A stretch of DNA of 64,000 nucleotides from Vibrio sp. LaRot3 (GCF_027587025.1 NZ_JAPPTI010000001.1:1364001-1428000), one strand, 5' to 3'. Counted from the first letter of the stretch, positions 10,562 through 20,728 are shown. Notes: generated from the letters alone by a model not told the origin. Program-made: numbers and translations.

Positions 10562-11356
10562 TCAGTTGAGTAATAAACTGTCGTCAGCTAACTCTTCGCC
10601 ACGAACTTTAGAGAACATCTCTAACAGATCTGGCACTTGCATGTTTGACCGCTGCTCGCCTGCAACATCGAGGACGATTTCACCCTGATGTAGCATCACG
10701 GTTCTGTCCCCGCACGCAAGCGCATCTTTCATCGAGTGAGTCACCATCATCACCGTCAAATTAAACTCTTTAACGATGCGTTTGGTTAAATCAATTATGA
10801 ATGCAGCCATTCTAGGGTCTAACGCTGCAGTATGCTCATCAAGAAGCAGCAACTTACTGTCTGACAATGTTGCCATAACAAGACTCACAGCTTGTCGTTG
10901 CCCCCCTGATAGCAAGCCAATGTTATCACCTAGGCGATCTTCCAAACCTAACCCCAGAATACTAATTCGCTCTTGGAACAATTTACGACGCTTGGACGAT
11001 AGTGAGTGGCTCCAACCACGACGCTTACCACGCATATAGGCCAAAGCCATGTTCTCTTCAATGGTCAAATCACCACAAGTGCCTGCCAGTGGGTCTTGGA
11101 ATACTCGTGCACATTGAGTAGCACGTTGAGCAACCGTCTGCCGAGTAACATCGCTTTCATCGATCAATACTCGTCCACCAACCATAGGGGTTTCACCGGT
11201 GACAGCACCCAATAAGGTCGACTTACCTGCACCGTTTGAACCGATAACCGTCAAAAACTGATGTTCTGGGACTTCTAATGTCACGCCTTTCAGAGCGCGA
11301 TTTTCTAAAATAGTGCCGGGATTAAACGTCACTTGAATATCTTCTAAACGAATCAT
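10562..11356 (-). CDS. ABC transporter ATP-binding protein (TrpX-type importer)
   Basis: Cytoplasmic ATPase subunit of a three-part importer, COG1101 type. 264 residues: Walker A GSNGAGKST (39-47), Q-loop FQDPLAGTCGDLTIEENMAL, signature LSGGQRQAVSL, Walker B LLLLDEHTAALDP, switch His in MVTHSMKDAL. Its start overlaps the permease stop by 4 bases (start at 11356, permease ending at 11353), implying coupled translation. Relatives are often annotated as amino-acid (tryptophan/tyrosine) or unknown-substrate ABC importers. Confidence 0.88.
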   Translation of the reverse strand: MIRLEDIQVTFNPGTILENRALKGVTLEVPEHQFLTVIGSNGAGKSTLLGAVTGETPMVGGRVLIDESDVTRQTVAQRATQCARVFQDPLAGTCGDLTIEENMALAYMRGKRRGWSHSLSSKRRKLFQERISILGLGLEDRLGDNIGLLSGGQRQAVSLVMATLSDSKLLLLDEHTAALDPRMAAFIIDLTKRIVKEFNLTVMMVTHSMKDALACGDRTVMLHQGEIVLDVAGEQRSNMQVPDLLEMFSKVRGEELADDSLLLN

Positions 11357-12294
11357 ACCGCCTCTCTTGATCCTTTGGTTGTCTTCGTCGATGCTTTGCC
11401 CGTCGCAGGGCTAAGCTTTTTTGCACGAAGATTGCTCCGAATCTTAGGAGCGATAAGCGCAATGGCGACTAATACTGCTGTCACTAGGTTCAAATCCGAT
11501 GCTTGTAAGCCAAACATACCGGTACTCAACGCAAAGGCCACTGCGAGTCGATACAATACCGAGCCGACCACAACTGCCACTACCGCAACCCAAATCTTAC
11601 GACCGGGTATTAGAGTTTGCCCAAGAATGACCGCCGCTAGACCAACCACAATCGTACCCACGCCGGACGTCACATCAGCAAAGCTATTGGTTTGAGCAAA
11701 CAGCGCGCCCGCAAAACCAACAAACCCGTTCGATAGCGCAAGACCGAAATACGTGTAAAACGAAGTGCTCGCACCTTGTGCTGAGACCATACGCGAGTTA
11801 ACGCCAGTGGCTCTTAAACCTAAGCCAAAGTCACTGTTTAGTAGCCGAACCACAAACCAAGAAGAGATCAGTACCAATACGCCAACGACCAGAGGACGGA
11901 TATAAACCGGATCACCCATCGCTTCAAAAGGAGTCAGAATGGTTTCTTCCCCCAGCAGCGCCATGTTTGGACGTCCCATAATGCGAATATTGATAGAAAA
12001 CGCGGCGATCATGGTAAGAATGGAAGCTAAAAGATGCAAAATTCCACATTTAACCGCGAGAAATGCAGTAACCCAACCCGTTGCCGCACCCGCTAAAATC
12101 GCCATACCTGTTGCAATCCAAGGGTCGATACCTGCAACAATCGCAGTCGCGGCAACTGCCGCCCCCATAGGGAAGCTGCCATCAACACTAAGATCAGGAA
12201 AATCAAGCACGCGGAATGTTAGGTACACGCCAAGAGCCACAAGGCCATAGAGCAAACCAATTTCAAGCGCGCCAAAAAAAGCAAAAGCAGACAT
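11353..12294 (-). CDS. ABC transporter permease (TrpX-type importer)
   Basis: Integral membrane subunit of the importer, COG4120 type, related to branched-chain amino acid permeases. 313 residues with about eight membrane segments, the family N-terminus (GALEIGLLYGLVALGVYLTFRVLDFPDLSVDGSF) and the conserved loop LRATGVNSRMVSAQG that contacts the ATPase. The gene is separated from the upstream binding-protein gene by 104 bases holding an RNA hairpin. Substrate follows the binding protein. Confidence 0.87.
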   Translation of the reverse strand: MSAFAFFGALEIGLLYGLVALGVYLTFRVLDFPDLSVDGSFPMGAAVAATAIVAGIDPWIATGMAILAGAATGWVTAFLAVKCGILHLLASILTMIAAFSINIRIMGRPNMALLGEETILTPFEAMGDPVYIRPLVVGVLVLISSWFVVRLLNSDFGLGLRATGVNSRMVSAQGASTSFYTYFGLALSNGFVGFAGALFAQTNSFADVTSGVGTIVVGLAAVILGQTLIPGRKIWVAVVAVVVGSVLYRLAVAFALSTGMFGLQASDLNLVTAVLVAIALIAPKIRSNLRAKKLSPATGKASTKTTKGSREAV

Positions 12295-12357
12295 ACATAC
12301 TCCTTCTCTGCTTAATGCTCACACCATCAACAATACATCTGATGGCGTAAGCTTTAG

Positions 12358-12379
12358 GTGGGTAAACTCCTTTACCCAC
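12358..12379 (-). other. Intercistronic RNA hairpin
   Basis: Perfect 9-base stem GTGGGTAAA / TTTACCCAC with a 4-base loop, 20 bases after the binding-protein stop and 64 before the permease start. No T-run follows, so it is more likely a 3' mRNA-stabilising or processing structure that favours the binding protein than a full terminator. Confidence 0.5.
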
Positions 12380-12398
12380 TAACCATGCTTTAAGAGTA

Positions 12399-13364
12399 TT
12401 ACTTAACGCTTGTTGCGCGATCTAACACGGCTTGAGGAACCTCTATACCGAGCTTAGTCGCAGCTGTCTTGTTGATTGCCAAATCTGAACCTTTGGCAAC
12501 GCGTACATCCAGTGCTCCGGGCTCAACACCTTGCAAGATTGCCACCACGTAATCCGCGGTTTGAACACCAACTTGGTAGTAGTCAAAACCTAGGCTCGCA
12601 ATCGCCCCTTTCTCAACGTATGAAGTCGCTCCACCAAATACAGGGGTTTTCGCTTGGTTCGCGGCAACGATCATACCTTCGATCGCACTTGCGACGGTGT
12701 TGTCGGTAGGCGCGTAGATCACATCGGACTTAGCCGCAATCGCTTGAGTGGCAGATTGAACATCAGCACTTTTCAGTGCAGTCGCCTCTACAACTTCAAT
12801 ACCCTGTGCTTTTGCGCTCTCTTTGAGTAGGTCAACAAGAGTAACGGCATTTGCTTCACCCGGGTTAAACACCACACCGATAGATTTTACGTTTGGCAGA
12901 ATCTCTTTAATAAGCTCAACATGTTGGCTTACTGGAGACAAATCAGAAAGGCCCGTTACGTTTTTGCCCGGTTGTTCTAACTGGCTAACCAGCTTTGCAC
13001 CCACAGGGTCAGTGACAGCGGTAAATACCACCGGAATATCACGGGTAGCGGACACTAATGCCTGCGCGGTAGGGGTTGCAATACCCACTAATACATCTGG
13101 ACGCTCACCCACAAATTGTCGGGCAATCTGTACGGCGATGGCAGGATTACCCTGCGCTGTCTTGTAATCAAATTCTAGGTTCTTTCCTTGCTCGTAACCT
13201 TTGGCCTTGAGGCCATCGACTAAACCTTGACGAGTTGCATCTAGGGCTGGGTGCTCAACAATCTGAGAAACTGCAACAGTGGCGGTTTTTGCCATGATGC
13301 TGCCTGAAGAAAGTAATGCTGCACCGGCAAGAACGGCGGTTGCGATGACTTTTCCTGCTTTCAT
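12399..13364 (-). CDS. ABC transporter substrate-binding protein, TrpX-like (COG2984)
   Basis: Periplasmic solute-binding protein of the ABC_sub_bind family, the class that includes streptococcal TrpX (tryptophan). 321 residues from the ATG at 13364, which has an AAGGAG SD; a longer in-frame reading lacks one. A signal peptide (residues 1-25, MKAGKVIATAVLAGAALLSS) precedes the family domain (VAVSQIVEHPALDATRQGLVDGL; VGIATPTAQALVSATRDIPV; TDPVGAKLV; IYAPTDNTVASA). A TrpR-like operator upstream supports an aromatic amino acid substrate by inference. First gene of the operon. Confidence 0.88.
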   Translation of the reverse strand: MKAGKVIATAVLAGAALLSSGSIMAKTATVAVSQIVEHPALDATRQGLVDGLKAKGYEQGKNLEFDYKTAQGNPAIAVQIARQFVGERPDVLVGIATPTAQALVSATRDIPVVFTAVTDPVGAKLVSQLEQPGKNVTGLSDLSPVSQHVELIKEILPNVKSIGVVFNPGEANAVTLVDLLKESAKAQGIEVVEATALKSADVQSATQAIAAKSDVIYAPTDNTVASAIEGMIVAANQAKTPVFGGATSYVEKGAIASLGFDYYQVGVQTADYVVAILQGVEPGALDVRVAKGSDLAINKTAATKLGIEVPQAVLDRATSVK

Positions 13365-13417
13365 CTTAACTCCTTGATTTAAGCATTGAATGGGATGTTG
13401 TGTGTTTGCCGTCACCT

Positions 13418-13437
13418 CTAGTTAGTTAACTGGGTAC
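13418..13437 (-). promoter_or_regulatory. Candidate TrpR operator upstream of the importer
   Basis: CTAGTTAGTTAACTGGGTAC contains TAGTTAACT, nine bases identical to the core of the E. coli trp operator, followed by GGGTAC where the operator has AGTAC (one base longer). It is 54 bases before the start of the TrpX-like gene, just downstream of A/T-rich sequence that could hold the -10. The second half site is imperfect, so this is a candidate only. Confidence 0.4.
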
Positions 13438-13462
13438 TTGGCTTATTTAATTATTAGTTATT

Positions 13463-13481
13463 TGTGCACTTATTGCGCACA
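13463..13481. promoter_or_regulatory. Dyad TGTGC-N9-GCACA upstream of the importer
   Basis: Inverted repeat TGTGCACTTATTGCGCACA, about 100 bases before the binding-protein start and 26 bases upstream of the TrpR-like site. It may be an activator or repressor site; it does not match CRP or TyrR consensus well. Confidence 0.3.
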
Positions 13482-13607
13482 TCCTTCATTATTACCAATA
13501 AGTTAAACAAATTGAAAGCAAGATTTAACATCAATTCAACAAAAGGAGAGGTTGAGTTTGTCGCTAGCCTTGAATCTCAGCCAGCGACATTTGACATAGG
13601 GTTCGTC

Positions 13608-14798
13608 TTAAAGATGAGCACTGATAAGTAGGTTGCGTGGTGTCGTCTCACGCGAGCAAAACTCATTAATCGTGACATGGTAATTATGTTGTTGTAGAAA
13701 CAGCGCTTTATCCAATACCAACCACATTTCCAAGCCTCGCTTGAACATCTGTTGTACTAAGCTCAAGCGTTCCATTTTCCAATAGCGCTTTTGGCCTAAT
13801 TGCCAATAGTGGTCAAATTCGACCTCAGGCAAACAAATTTGCTTCTTATCCGCCGCCCATTGGCAAAACGCTTGAAAACCTTCTGCTAACTGCGATTTTT
13901 TAATACTTGGAACCGACACATACTCTTGATAACCAAGCTGTTCACGAAGCAATAGATCCAAACCCAGTCGATAACTCATTTCCAAAAATCGATGACGCCT
14001 TACTCGCTCTCCACCAGTCACCAACTCTTGCAATGGAATACGAAGCTCTTGCTGGGTAAGAGAAAGTTGAGATTGTCTTGCTTGATCAGACATCGCTTGA
14101 TAATGGTCATTCTGGATTAAGTGATAACAACATGGCGATATAGACATCGCAGGTAAGTGATGGCTCACCCCATGTTTAAGCAGCGTCACATGAAGATCAC
14201 CGCAAGCATGCAGAGCCACTGCGTGTTGATTAGCATTAAAAACCTTCACAGCAGACTCATTAAAAGCATCTCCCTGTACAAATTGCATTGGCAGATGCTG
14301 TTTATCCGCTTCATGTTGGCCTGACTCGCACAGCGCTTGCTGATACTCAAAACTCGTCACTTTCTCGCCACTTTGGCTTGCGAGAATACGGCCTAAAAAA
14401 CCCTTACCAGAGCACCATTCAAGCCATTCTCGACCATGATGACTTGCTAGGGCAGCCTCCCCCATAGAAACAATCTGGGTGAGCTTTCTGCCCGGAACAC
14501 CTGACTCCACGCCGCGCGCTAGTTCGAGACCATGATTAGGTAGTGAAGGAACAACAAGCTGTTCTATGTGCACTTTTAGATCGGGAAAAAAAGGCGCAAG
14601 CTCGTCCACTAACGAAGCAAAATCCTGCTTATAGTGTTCAATTTGCTGCTCAGATAAGCTTTCTAACCAGTGACAGAGCTCTGGATGCAATTCTTGCCAT
14701 GGCAGCTGAGAACCGTGACTGGAAAAAAAAGGCTCAAAACGCCAATAAGCTTGATGCTCAAGCAGAAAAGAATCGATGGATTGGAAAAGGTGTTGCAT
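13608..14798 (-). CDS. SAM-dependent methyltransferase-like protein
   Basis: 396 residues with a Rossmann-type methyltransferase domain of the METTL25/PF13679-like group. The SAM-binding region reads WLEWCSGKGFLGRILASQSG, followed by VTSFEYQQALCESGQ and the late motif ALHACGDLHVTLLKHGV; SPCCYHL resembles the [S/D]PP[C/Y]-type catalytic segment of this group. No substrate is known to me. The start codon follows directly on a 61-base hairpin that contains the SD (AGAGGGAA). It sits 90 bases downstream of cysB on the same strand. Confidence 0.75.
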   Translation of the reverse strand: MQHLFQSIDSFLLEHQAYWRFEPFFSSHGSQLPWQELHPELCHWLESLSEQQIEHYKQDFASLVDELAPFFPDLKVHIEQLVVPSLPNHGLELARGVESGVPGRKLTQIVSMGEAALASHHGREWLEWCSGKGFLGRILASQSGEKVTSFEYQQALCESGQHEADKQHLPMQFVQGDAFNESAVKVFNANQHAVALHACGDLHVTLLKHGVSHHLPAMSISPCCYHLIQNDHYQAMSDQARQSQLSLTQQELRIPLQELVTGGERVRRHRFLEMSYRLGLDLLLREQLGYQEYVSVPSIKKSQLAEGFQAFCQWAADKKQICLPEVEFDHYWQLGQKRYWKMERLSLVQQMFKRGLEMWLVLDKALFLQQHNYHVTINEFCSRETTPRNLLISAHL

Positions 14799-14859
14799 GC
14801 TTCCCTCTAGGGGTATTCGGTGTCATAGACCGTTGGTACCCCTTATTCTAGAGGGAAGC
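14799..14859 (-). promoter_or_regulatory. Long hairpin covering the methyltransferase ribosome binding site
   Basis: Outer arms GCTTCCCTCTAG (14799-14810) and CTAGAGGGAAGC (14848-14859) pair perfectly, and inner GGGGTA/TACCCC can extend the stem. In the minus-strand mRNA the 3' arm carries the SD (AGAGGG) and ends at the ATG. It would hide the ribosome site unless opened. No T-run, so not a terminator. Confidence 0.6.
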
Positions 14860-14888
14860 AGAGAGTTTGAATAGTGCTGACGTTTGAC

Positions 14889-16226
<1,338 letters not shown>

Positions 16227-16991
16227 ATGAATATTGGGTTAATCATCGCTTTAGTTGCCATTTTGTTGGTATTAGTTCTTGGCTACAACATTATGCTGCA
16301 GTACAACGCGAAAATCGCCACTGCCAAAAAACAAGAAAGCGCTCGTTACATTGCTATTATTGATGCGACTGAAGAGCTTATCGGTCATGCGCATCATATG
16401 CCGTTTAGTAAAGACCTATTGCTTTGTCTGAATAACCGTATTTTAGATGCTGTGCAAAATATGCATGAGCTTGATCCTAAAAACAAACAATTAGAGCAGC
16501 GCGTAGAACACGTAAAGCAGCAAATTGAACAGCTAAAAAACAGCAATCAGAGCGGCGAAACGGCAGCATTTAAAGTGCCAAGCAGCGATAAACAAGCGAT
16601 TGTTATGCTGAAGCTGGTTAAGCGTCTGCGTGACACGATTCGCAACGAACACAACAAAGGTCGTTTCGAAACTCAAGCCTATGTTGCTGAGAATGCACGT
16701 TTAGAAACGATTCAAGTTCGTATCAACATCGAAAACGTAATCAAACGTTCTAACGATGCCATTGTGCGCGGGCAGCCAGGCACTGCAGTTCAGCTATTGC
16801 GCAAAGGCTTAGATGTATTGAGTACTAAGAATGACGCTTACTCAGCACAGGCGCGTGAAAAACTACAAGCCATGTACGATGACCTTGAGCAACGTCGCCA
16901 AAACAAAAACTCAGAAGAAGCTCAATTATCTGCTGAAAAAGAACGCAACGATGATATGGATGCGCTCTTTGGCGAAAAGAAAAAGTGGTAA
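16227..16991 (+). CDS. Membrane-anchored coiled-coil protein of unknown function
   Basis: 254 residues; I do not recognise a characterised family. One N-terminal membrane helix (about residues 3-24, IGLIIALVAILLVLVLGYNI) anchors a cytoplasmic region that is almost wholly charged and helical, with likely coiled coils at about 85-110 (LEQRVEHVKQQIEQLKNS) and 205-245. The C-terminus is Glu/Lys rich and ends near DDMDALFGEKKKW. The gene ends at a strong terminator, with miaE close behind. Comparable vibrio proteins are annotated as hypothetical. Confidence 0.75.
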   Translation: MNIGLIIALVAILLVLVLGYNIMLQYNAKIATAKKQESARYIAIIDATEELIGHAHHMPFSKDLLLCLNNRILDAVQNMHELDPKNKQLEQRVEHVKQQIEQLKNSNQSGETAAFKVPSSDKQAIVMLKLVKRLRDTIRNEHNKGRFETQAYVAENARLETIQVRINIENVIKRSNDAIVRGQPGTAVQLLRKGLDVLSTKNDAYSAQAREKLQAMYDDLEQRRQNKNSEEAQLSAEKERNDDMDALFGEKKKW

Positions 16992-17014
16992 TATACTTAC
17001 CGCAGCAAATGACC

Positions 17015-17038
17015 AAGGCCGCTATCGCGGCCTTTTTT
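17015..17038 (+). terminator. Intrinsic terminator after the coiled-coil protein gene
   Basis: Perfect stem AAGGCCGC / GCGGCCTT with a TATC loop and a run of six T, 23 bases past the stop at 16991 and 21 bases before the miaE start. Confidence 0.9.
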
Positions 17039-17058
17039 ATATAAATTTGTAAAGTCAC

Positions 17059-17835
17059 ATGAAACAACTAGAACAATATCAAGAGCTGCTCGCTCCTATT
17101 AATCAGTTCCTTCAATGCCCAACGCCCGATGAGTGGGTATCGGAAGCCGCTAAACCAGAAAATCTGAAAACCGTCTTAATTGATCACTTATTGTGTGAGT
17201 TAAAGGCAGGCCAATCAGCGATGTACCTCATTCGCAAGTATGCGGTGGATAAACAGAGTGCACATAGCCTATTAGACTGGTTTAAACCTTATGAAGATTT
17301 CGCTTATCGTAAAACAGGCTCACTTGAAACGTTGAAGGGAAAAAGCAATATCTCTAAGGCGATCATGGCTAAGTCTAACTCACCTTATAGCCAAGATTTA
17401 ATTGATAAGATGGTATTGCTGATCAAAGAAGAATTGCACCATTTTTATCAAGTGCTTGAAATAATGGAGCAACGAGGCATTGCGTATGAGCCAGTAACGG
17501 CTAGTCGTTATGCCAAAGGCTTATTAGCTGAAATGGCTACTCACGAACCTCAGACACTGATCGATAAACTGATTATTGGTGCTTATATTGAAGCCCGCTC
17601 TTGTGAGCGCTTTGCCAAGTTAGCGCCGCACATGGATGAAGATATAGCTAAGTTCTACATCTCTCTTCTTCGTTCAGAAGCTCGCCATTATCAAGACTAC
17701 TTGATATTAGCGGAAGAAATCGCAGGCAAAGATATTTCTGATCGTGTGGCGTTTTTGGGTCAGTTAGAAGCGGAGCTTATCTCATCACCGGATAGTGACT
17801 TCAAATTCCACAGCGGAATACCTACTTCAGCTTAA
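17059..17835 (+). CDS. miaE: tRNA-(ms2io6A37) hydroxylase
   Basis: Non-heme diiron monooxygenase that hydroxylates the isopentenyl side chain of ms2i6A at position 37 of tRNAs reading U-starting codons. 258 residues. Two E-x-x-H motifs expected for the ferritin-like diiron site are visible (EELHHFYQVLE; RSEARHYQDYL), together with the family stretches YAKGLLAEMATHEPQTLIDK and GAYIEARSCERF. It requires O2, and its product reports oxygen supply. Preceded by a strong terminator, so it probably has its own promoter in the short A/T-rich gap. Confidence 0.93.
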   Translation: MKQLEQYQELLAPINQFLQCPTPDEWVSEAAKPENLKTVLIDHLLCELKAGQSAMYLIRKYAVDKQSAHSLLDWFKPYEDFAYRKTGSLETLKGKSNISKAIMAKSNSPYSQDLIDKMVLLIKEELHHFYQVLEIMEQRGIAYEPVTASRYAKGLLAEMATHEPQTLIDKLIIGAYIEARSCERFAKLAPHMDEDIAKFYISLLRSEARHYQDYLILAEEIAGKDISDRVAFLGQLEAELISSPDSDFKFHSGIPTSA

Positions 17836-17855
17836 TACCGCTATCCTAAACGAAT

Positions 17856-17884
17856 AAAGGCCAACGATATGTTGGCCTTTTTAC
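17856..17884. terminator. Bidirectional terminator between miaE and pyrF
   Basis: Perfect stem AAAGGCCAAC / GTTGGCCTTT with a GATAT loop and T-run on the plus side, between convergent miaE and pyrF. Confidence 0.85.
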
Positions 17885-17901
17885 TCTATTTACTCAGATG
17901 C

Positions 17902-18597
17902 TTACGCTAACGTCGCGTTAATTTGAGCCAATACTTCCGCAGGGTTTGCCGCTTGAGTGATCGGACGACCAATGACCAAATAATCTGAGCCCGCTTGAAT
18001 CGCTTCTACCGGTGTCATAATACGGCGCTGGTCACCTTGTTCTGAGCCAGCAGGACGAATCCCTGGAGTAATTAGCTTGAACTCTTTACCAAGCTCTGTG
18101 TTAAGCATAGAAGCTTCATGAGCAGAACATACCACACCATCTAAGCCTGAGTTCTTAGTCAGTGATGCTAAACGAATCACTTGGTCTTTTGGCGCAATAT
18201 CAAGACCGATACCCGCTAAGTCACTTTGCTCCATACTGGTTAATACAGTAACACCAATAAGCAGTGGGCGATCTTTGCCATACGGCTCTAGAATTTCACG
18301 TGAGGCAGTCATCATGCGCTCACCACCACTAGCGTGAACGTTGACCATCCATACCCCTAGCTCAGCCGCAGCACGTACCGCTTTTGAACAAGTATTTGGA
18401 ATATCGTGGAATTTTAAGTCTAGGAATACTGAGAAGCCACGTTTATGCAGCTCTTTAACGAAATTAGGACCAAACAGTGTAAACATCTCTTTGCCTACTT
18501 TTAGGCGGCATGACGTAGGATCAATTCTGTCTACGAAGGCAAGCGCATCTGCTTGGTTATCATAATCCAGTGCGACAATAACTTTTTGGTCGATCAT
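17902..18597 (-). CDS. pyrF: Orotidine 5'-phosphate decarboxylase
   Basis: Last step of UMP synthesis: decarboxylates OMP. 231 residues. The catalytic Lys/Asp network is seen in [20 protein letters not shown], with the phosphate-binding C-terminal stretch [17 protein letters not shown] and [15 protein letters not shown]. It follows lapA-lapB on the same strand after an 83-base gap, the order found in E. coli and other gammaproteobacteria. Confidence 0.97.
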   Translation of the reverse strand: MIDQKVIVALDYDNQADALAFVDRIDPTSCRLKVGKEMFTLFGPNFVKELHKRGFSVFLDLKFHDIPNTCSKAVRAAAELGVWMVNVHASGGERMMTASREILEPYGKDRPLLIGVTVLTSMEQSDLAGIGLDIAPKDQVIRLASLTKNSGLDGVVCSAHEASMLNTELGKEFKLITPGIRPAGSEQGDQRRIMTPVEAIQAGSDYLVIGRPITQAANPAEVLAQINATLA

Positions 18598-18680
18598 TTC
18601 ATCTCCTAACGATTTTTAGTTCTTGTTAAATAAAAGGCTAAAAAAAAGCAGCGGACAGAAACTCTGCCAGCTGCATTAAA

Positions 18681-19850
18681 TTACTCACCATCCAATCCGC
18701 GGATTGGCTTGATCGTTCCCCACCCTTTGCATGAAGGACAGTGCCAATACATTGAGTGGGTCGAGAAACCACATTTACGACAACGATAATGTGGTTTCAC
18801 TTTTAATTGTTCACCAACCAATTTCTGCAGCGTCGCCAAACTGTTCTTCGCGCGACCTTCTTCCGCTTCCATCAAATGGTAATCCATCAAACGGAAGAAG
18901 CCTTTCATGGTTGGATTTTTGACTAACTGTCGAGTCAATAGCTCTTGAGCGTGCGCTGAACCTTCATGTTGGGCAACCAACTGAGCTAACATCAGCTCCG
19001 CTGACACACCTGCCTTGCTAGCGATACATTGACGCAAAAACTCAAGTAACTCATCTTCTTGCCCCAAGTGGTGATAGCAATCCGCTAACGTAGGTAACAC
19101 TTCACTAATGAAGTCGATGTCTTGGTCAAGTACCATCGTCATGTATTTAATGGTCTGAGCGTAATCCTCGCTCTCAAGGAAAAGACGCCCAAGGGCAATA
19201 CTGGCACGAACACACTTTTGGTCTTCGACCAAAGCTCGCTTAAAGTGCCCAATAGCTTTGTTACGCTCACCATCTGCTTGTTCTTGCATTGCCATCTCAC
19301 AATAGAAATGAGCAATACTGGTGCGCATACGCTTACGCCCCATCTTCACCAGCAAAGAAGCGTAATGAGTGGCCTTATTCCATTCGCGAGTTTGCTGGTA
19401 TATCGCAACCAACTGCTGTAATGCTGCCTCGCGGTGTTCTGGCTCTTCTACCAGCTGTTCAAAAATCTTTTCAGCACGATCTAAAAAACCTGATGCCATG
19501 TAGTCTTTCGCAAGCTGCTGCAAGGCGATGTTTTTTTGATCGATGGTTAAACCCGAACGAGAGATTAAATTTTGGTGAATACGAATCGCGCGATCCACTT
19601 CGCCGCGAGATCGGAAAAGGTTACCCAACGCCAAGTGAGTATCAATGGTGTCAGTATCGACCTGCAAAAGTTCGATAAAGTGATCAACCGCCTTGTCAGA
19701 TTGATCTGACAATAGCAGGTTCAGACCCGTCACGTACTGACGAGAGATCTGGTTGGAGTGTTTCTGCTTGTCTTGCTGGGCACTGCGATTACCCATATAC
19801 CACCCGTAAGCGGCGGCGATCGGCAACAACAAGAACAGTATTTCTAGCAT
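18681..19850 (-). CDS. lapB: Lipopolysaccharide assembly protein B
   Basis: LapB (YciM) is an inner-membrane TPR protein that couples LPS synthesis to FtsH-mediated turnover of LpxC. 389 residues: N-terminal membrane helix (MLEILFLLLPIAAAYGWYMG), a long array of TPR motifs (about 35-330), and a C-terminal rubredoxin-type metal knuckle with C357-x2-C360 and C371-x2-C374. Followed by pyrF and preceded by lapA. Confidence 0.95.
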   Translation of the reverse strand: MLEILFLLLPIAAAYGWYMGNRSAQQDKQKHSNQISRQYVTGLNLLLSDQSDKAVDHFIELLQVDTDTIDTHLALGNLFRSRGEVDRAIRIHQNLISRSGLTIDQKNIALQQLAKDYMASGFLDRAEKIFEQLVEEPEHREAALQQLVAIYQQTREWNKATHYASLLVKMGRKRMRTSIAHFYCEMAMQEQADGERNKAIGHFKRALVEDQKCVRASIALGRLFLESEDYAQTIKYMTMVLDQDIDFISEVLPTLADCYHHLGQEDELLEFLRQCIASKAGVSAELMLAQLVAQHEGSAHAQELLTRQLVKNPTMKGFFRLMDYHLMEAEEGRAKNSLATLQKLVGEQLKVKPHYRCRKCGFSTHSMYWHCPSCKGWGTIKPIRGLDGE

Positions 19851-19873
19851 CGAGTAAAAAGCCTACCTATCTC

Positions 19874-20152
19874 TTATGCTTTTGATTCTTCTACCTCGGT
19901 TGAGGCTGGTGCAAGCTTACCAAGTTGTTTCTGTAGCTTGCGAACCTGTAACTTAGATTTCAAATGAAGGGTGCCAAAAATCGCCCATGCGATAACGAAA
20001 CCTGTAACGAAAACGCTGCCCAATAATGTAGACAGATGAAAGTCACCTTGTGCAAGGAGGTAATTAAAATTCACTATTGCTTGGTTTTGAGCGCCAAGTG
20101 CGAGAGCAATCAGAAATAAAGCCAAAATAACAACGATTTTTATAATTTTCAT
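19874..20152 (-). CDS. lapA: Lipopolysaccharide assembly protein A domain protein
   Basis: LapA (YciS), partner of LapB in regulating LPS synthesis. 92 residues with two membrane segments (about 4-24 and 42-64: IVVILALFLIALALGAQNQ; LGSVFVTGFVIAWAIFGTLH) and a basic cytoplasmic tail. The NFNYLLAQGDFHLSTLL loop between helices is a family signature. Starts 23 bases before lapB. Confidence 0.92.
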   Translation of the reverse strand: MKIIKIVVILALFLIALALGAQNQAIVNFNYLLAQGDFHLSTLLGSVFVTGFVIAWAIFGTLHLKSKLQVRKLQKQLGKLAPASTEVEESKA

Positions 20153-20352
20153 AGTCCGTTACCTATTTGAAAATCTACCGGTAAGATTATGCAGTAAAAC
20201 CACGGAACACTCCATGGTTATCTTAGGGCGTATTGACCTTTCGTGAGGCTTTTTGCAGCCGTTCGTAATCTTTAATACAAAGCAGAAGCTTCGAGATGTA
20301 GTTATGCTACATGATCAAAAGATGACACTGTGGGTAAGCAATACGCTCTATG

Positions 20353-20387
20353 AAAAAGGCGGTGTACGAAATCGCACACCGCCTTTT
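20353..20387 (-). terminator. Intrinsic terminator after ihfB
   Basis: Stem AAGGCGGTGT / ACACCGCCTT with a 10-base loop, followed on the minus strand by five T. It lies 16 bases past the ihfB stop, separating it from lapA. Confidence 0.8.
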
Positions 20388-20403
20388 ATAATAAGTAAAC
20401 CGA

Positions 20404-20688
20404 TTAGTTAATAACGTTCACACGCTCACGTAATTCTTTACCTGGTTTAAAGTGAGGGACGTGTTTGCCGTCAAGCTCAACTTTTTCACCCGTTTTAGGG
20501 TTACGACCGACACGTGGCTCACGGTAGTGAAGTGAGAAGCTGCCAAAACCACGAATTTCAATTCGGTCGCCGCTCTCAAGCGTCGTTGCCATGTGCTCAA
20601 GAATATCCTTCACGGCATCTTCGATCTCTTTCGCTGAAAGATGGGTTTGCTCAGCACAGAGTCTTTCAATCAATTCAGACTTAGTCAT
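20404..20688 (-). CDS. ihfB: Integration host factor beta subunit
   Basis: Beta subunit of IHF, the DNA-bending nucleoid protein, which pairs with IhfA. 94 residues, normal length, with the DNABII pattern: [20 protein letters not shown] start, dimer core, and the beta-arm [23 protein letters not shown] whose proline inserts into the minor groove. Sits downstream of rpsA as in other gammaproteobacteria, separated here by 246 bases. Confidence 0.97.
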   Translation of the reverse strand: MTKSELIERLCAEQTHLSAKEIEDAVKDILEHMATTLESGDRIEIRGFGSFSLHYREPRVGRNPKTGEKVELDGKHVPHFKPGKELRERVNVIN

Positions 20689-20728
20689 AGTTGCCCTCGT
20701 AGAGTAATTTACCAGTTATTATAGTAAG

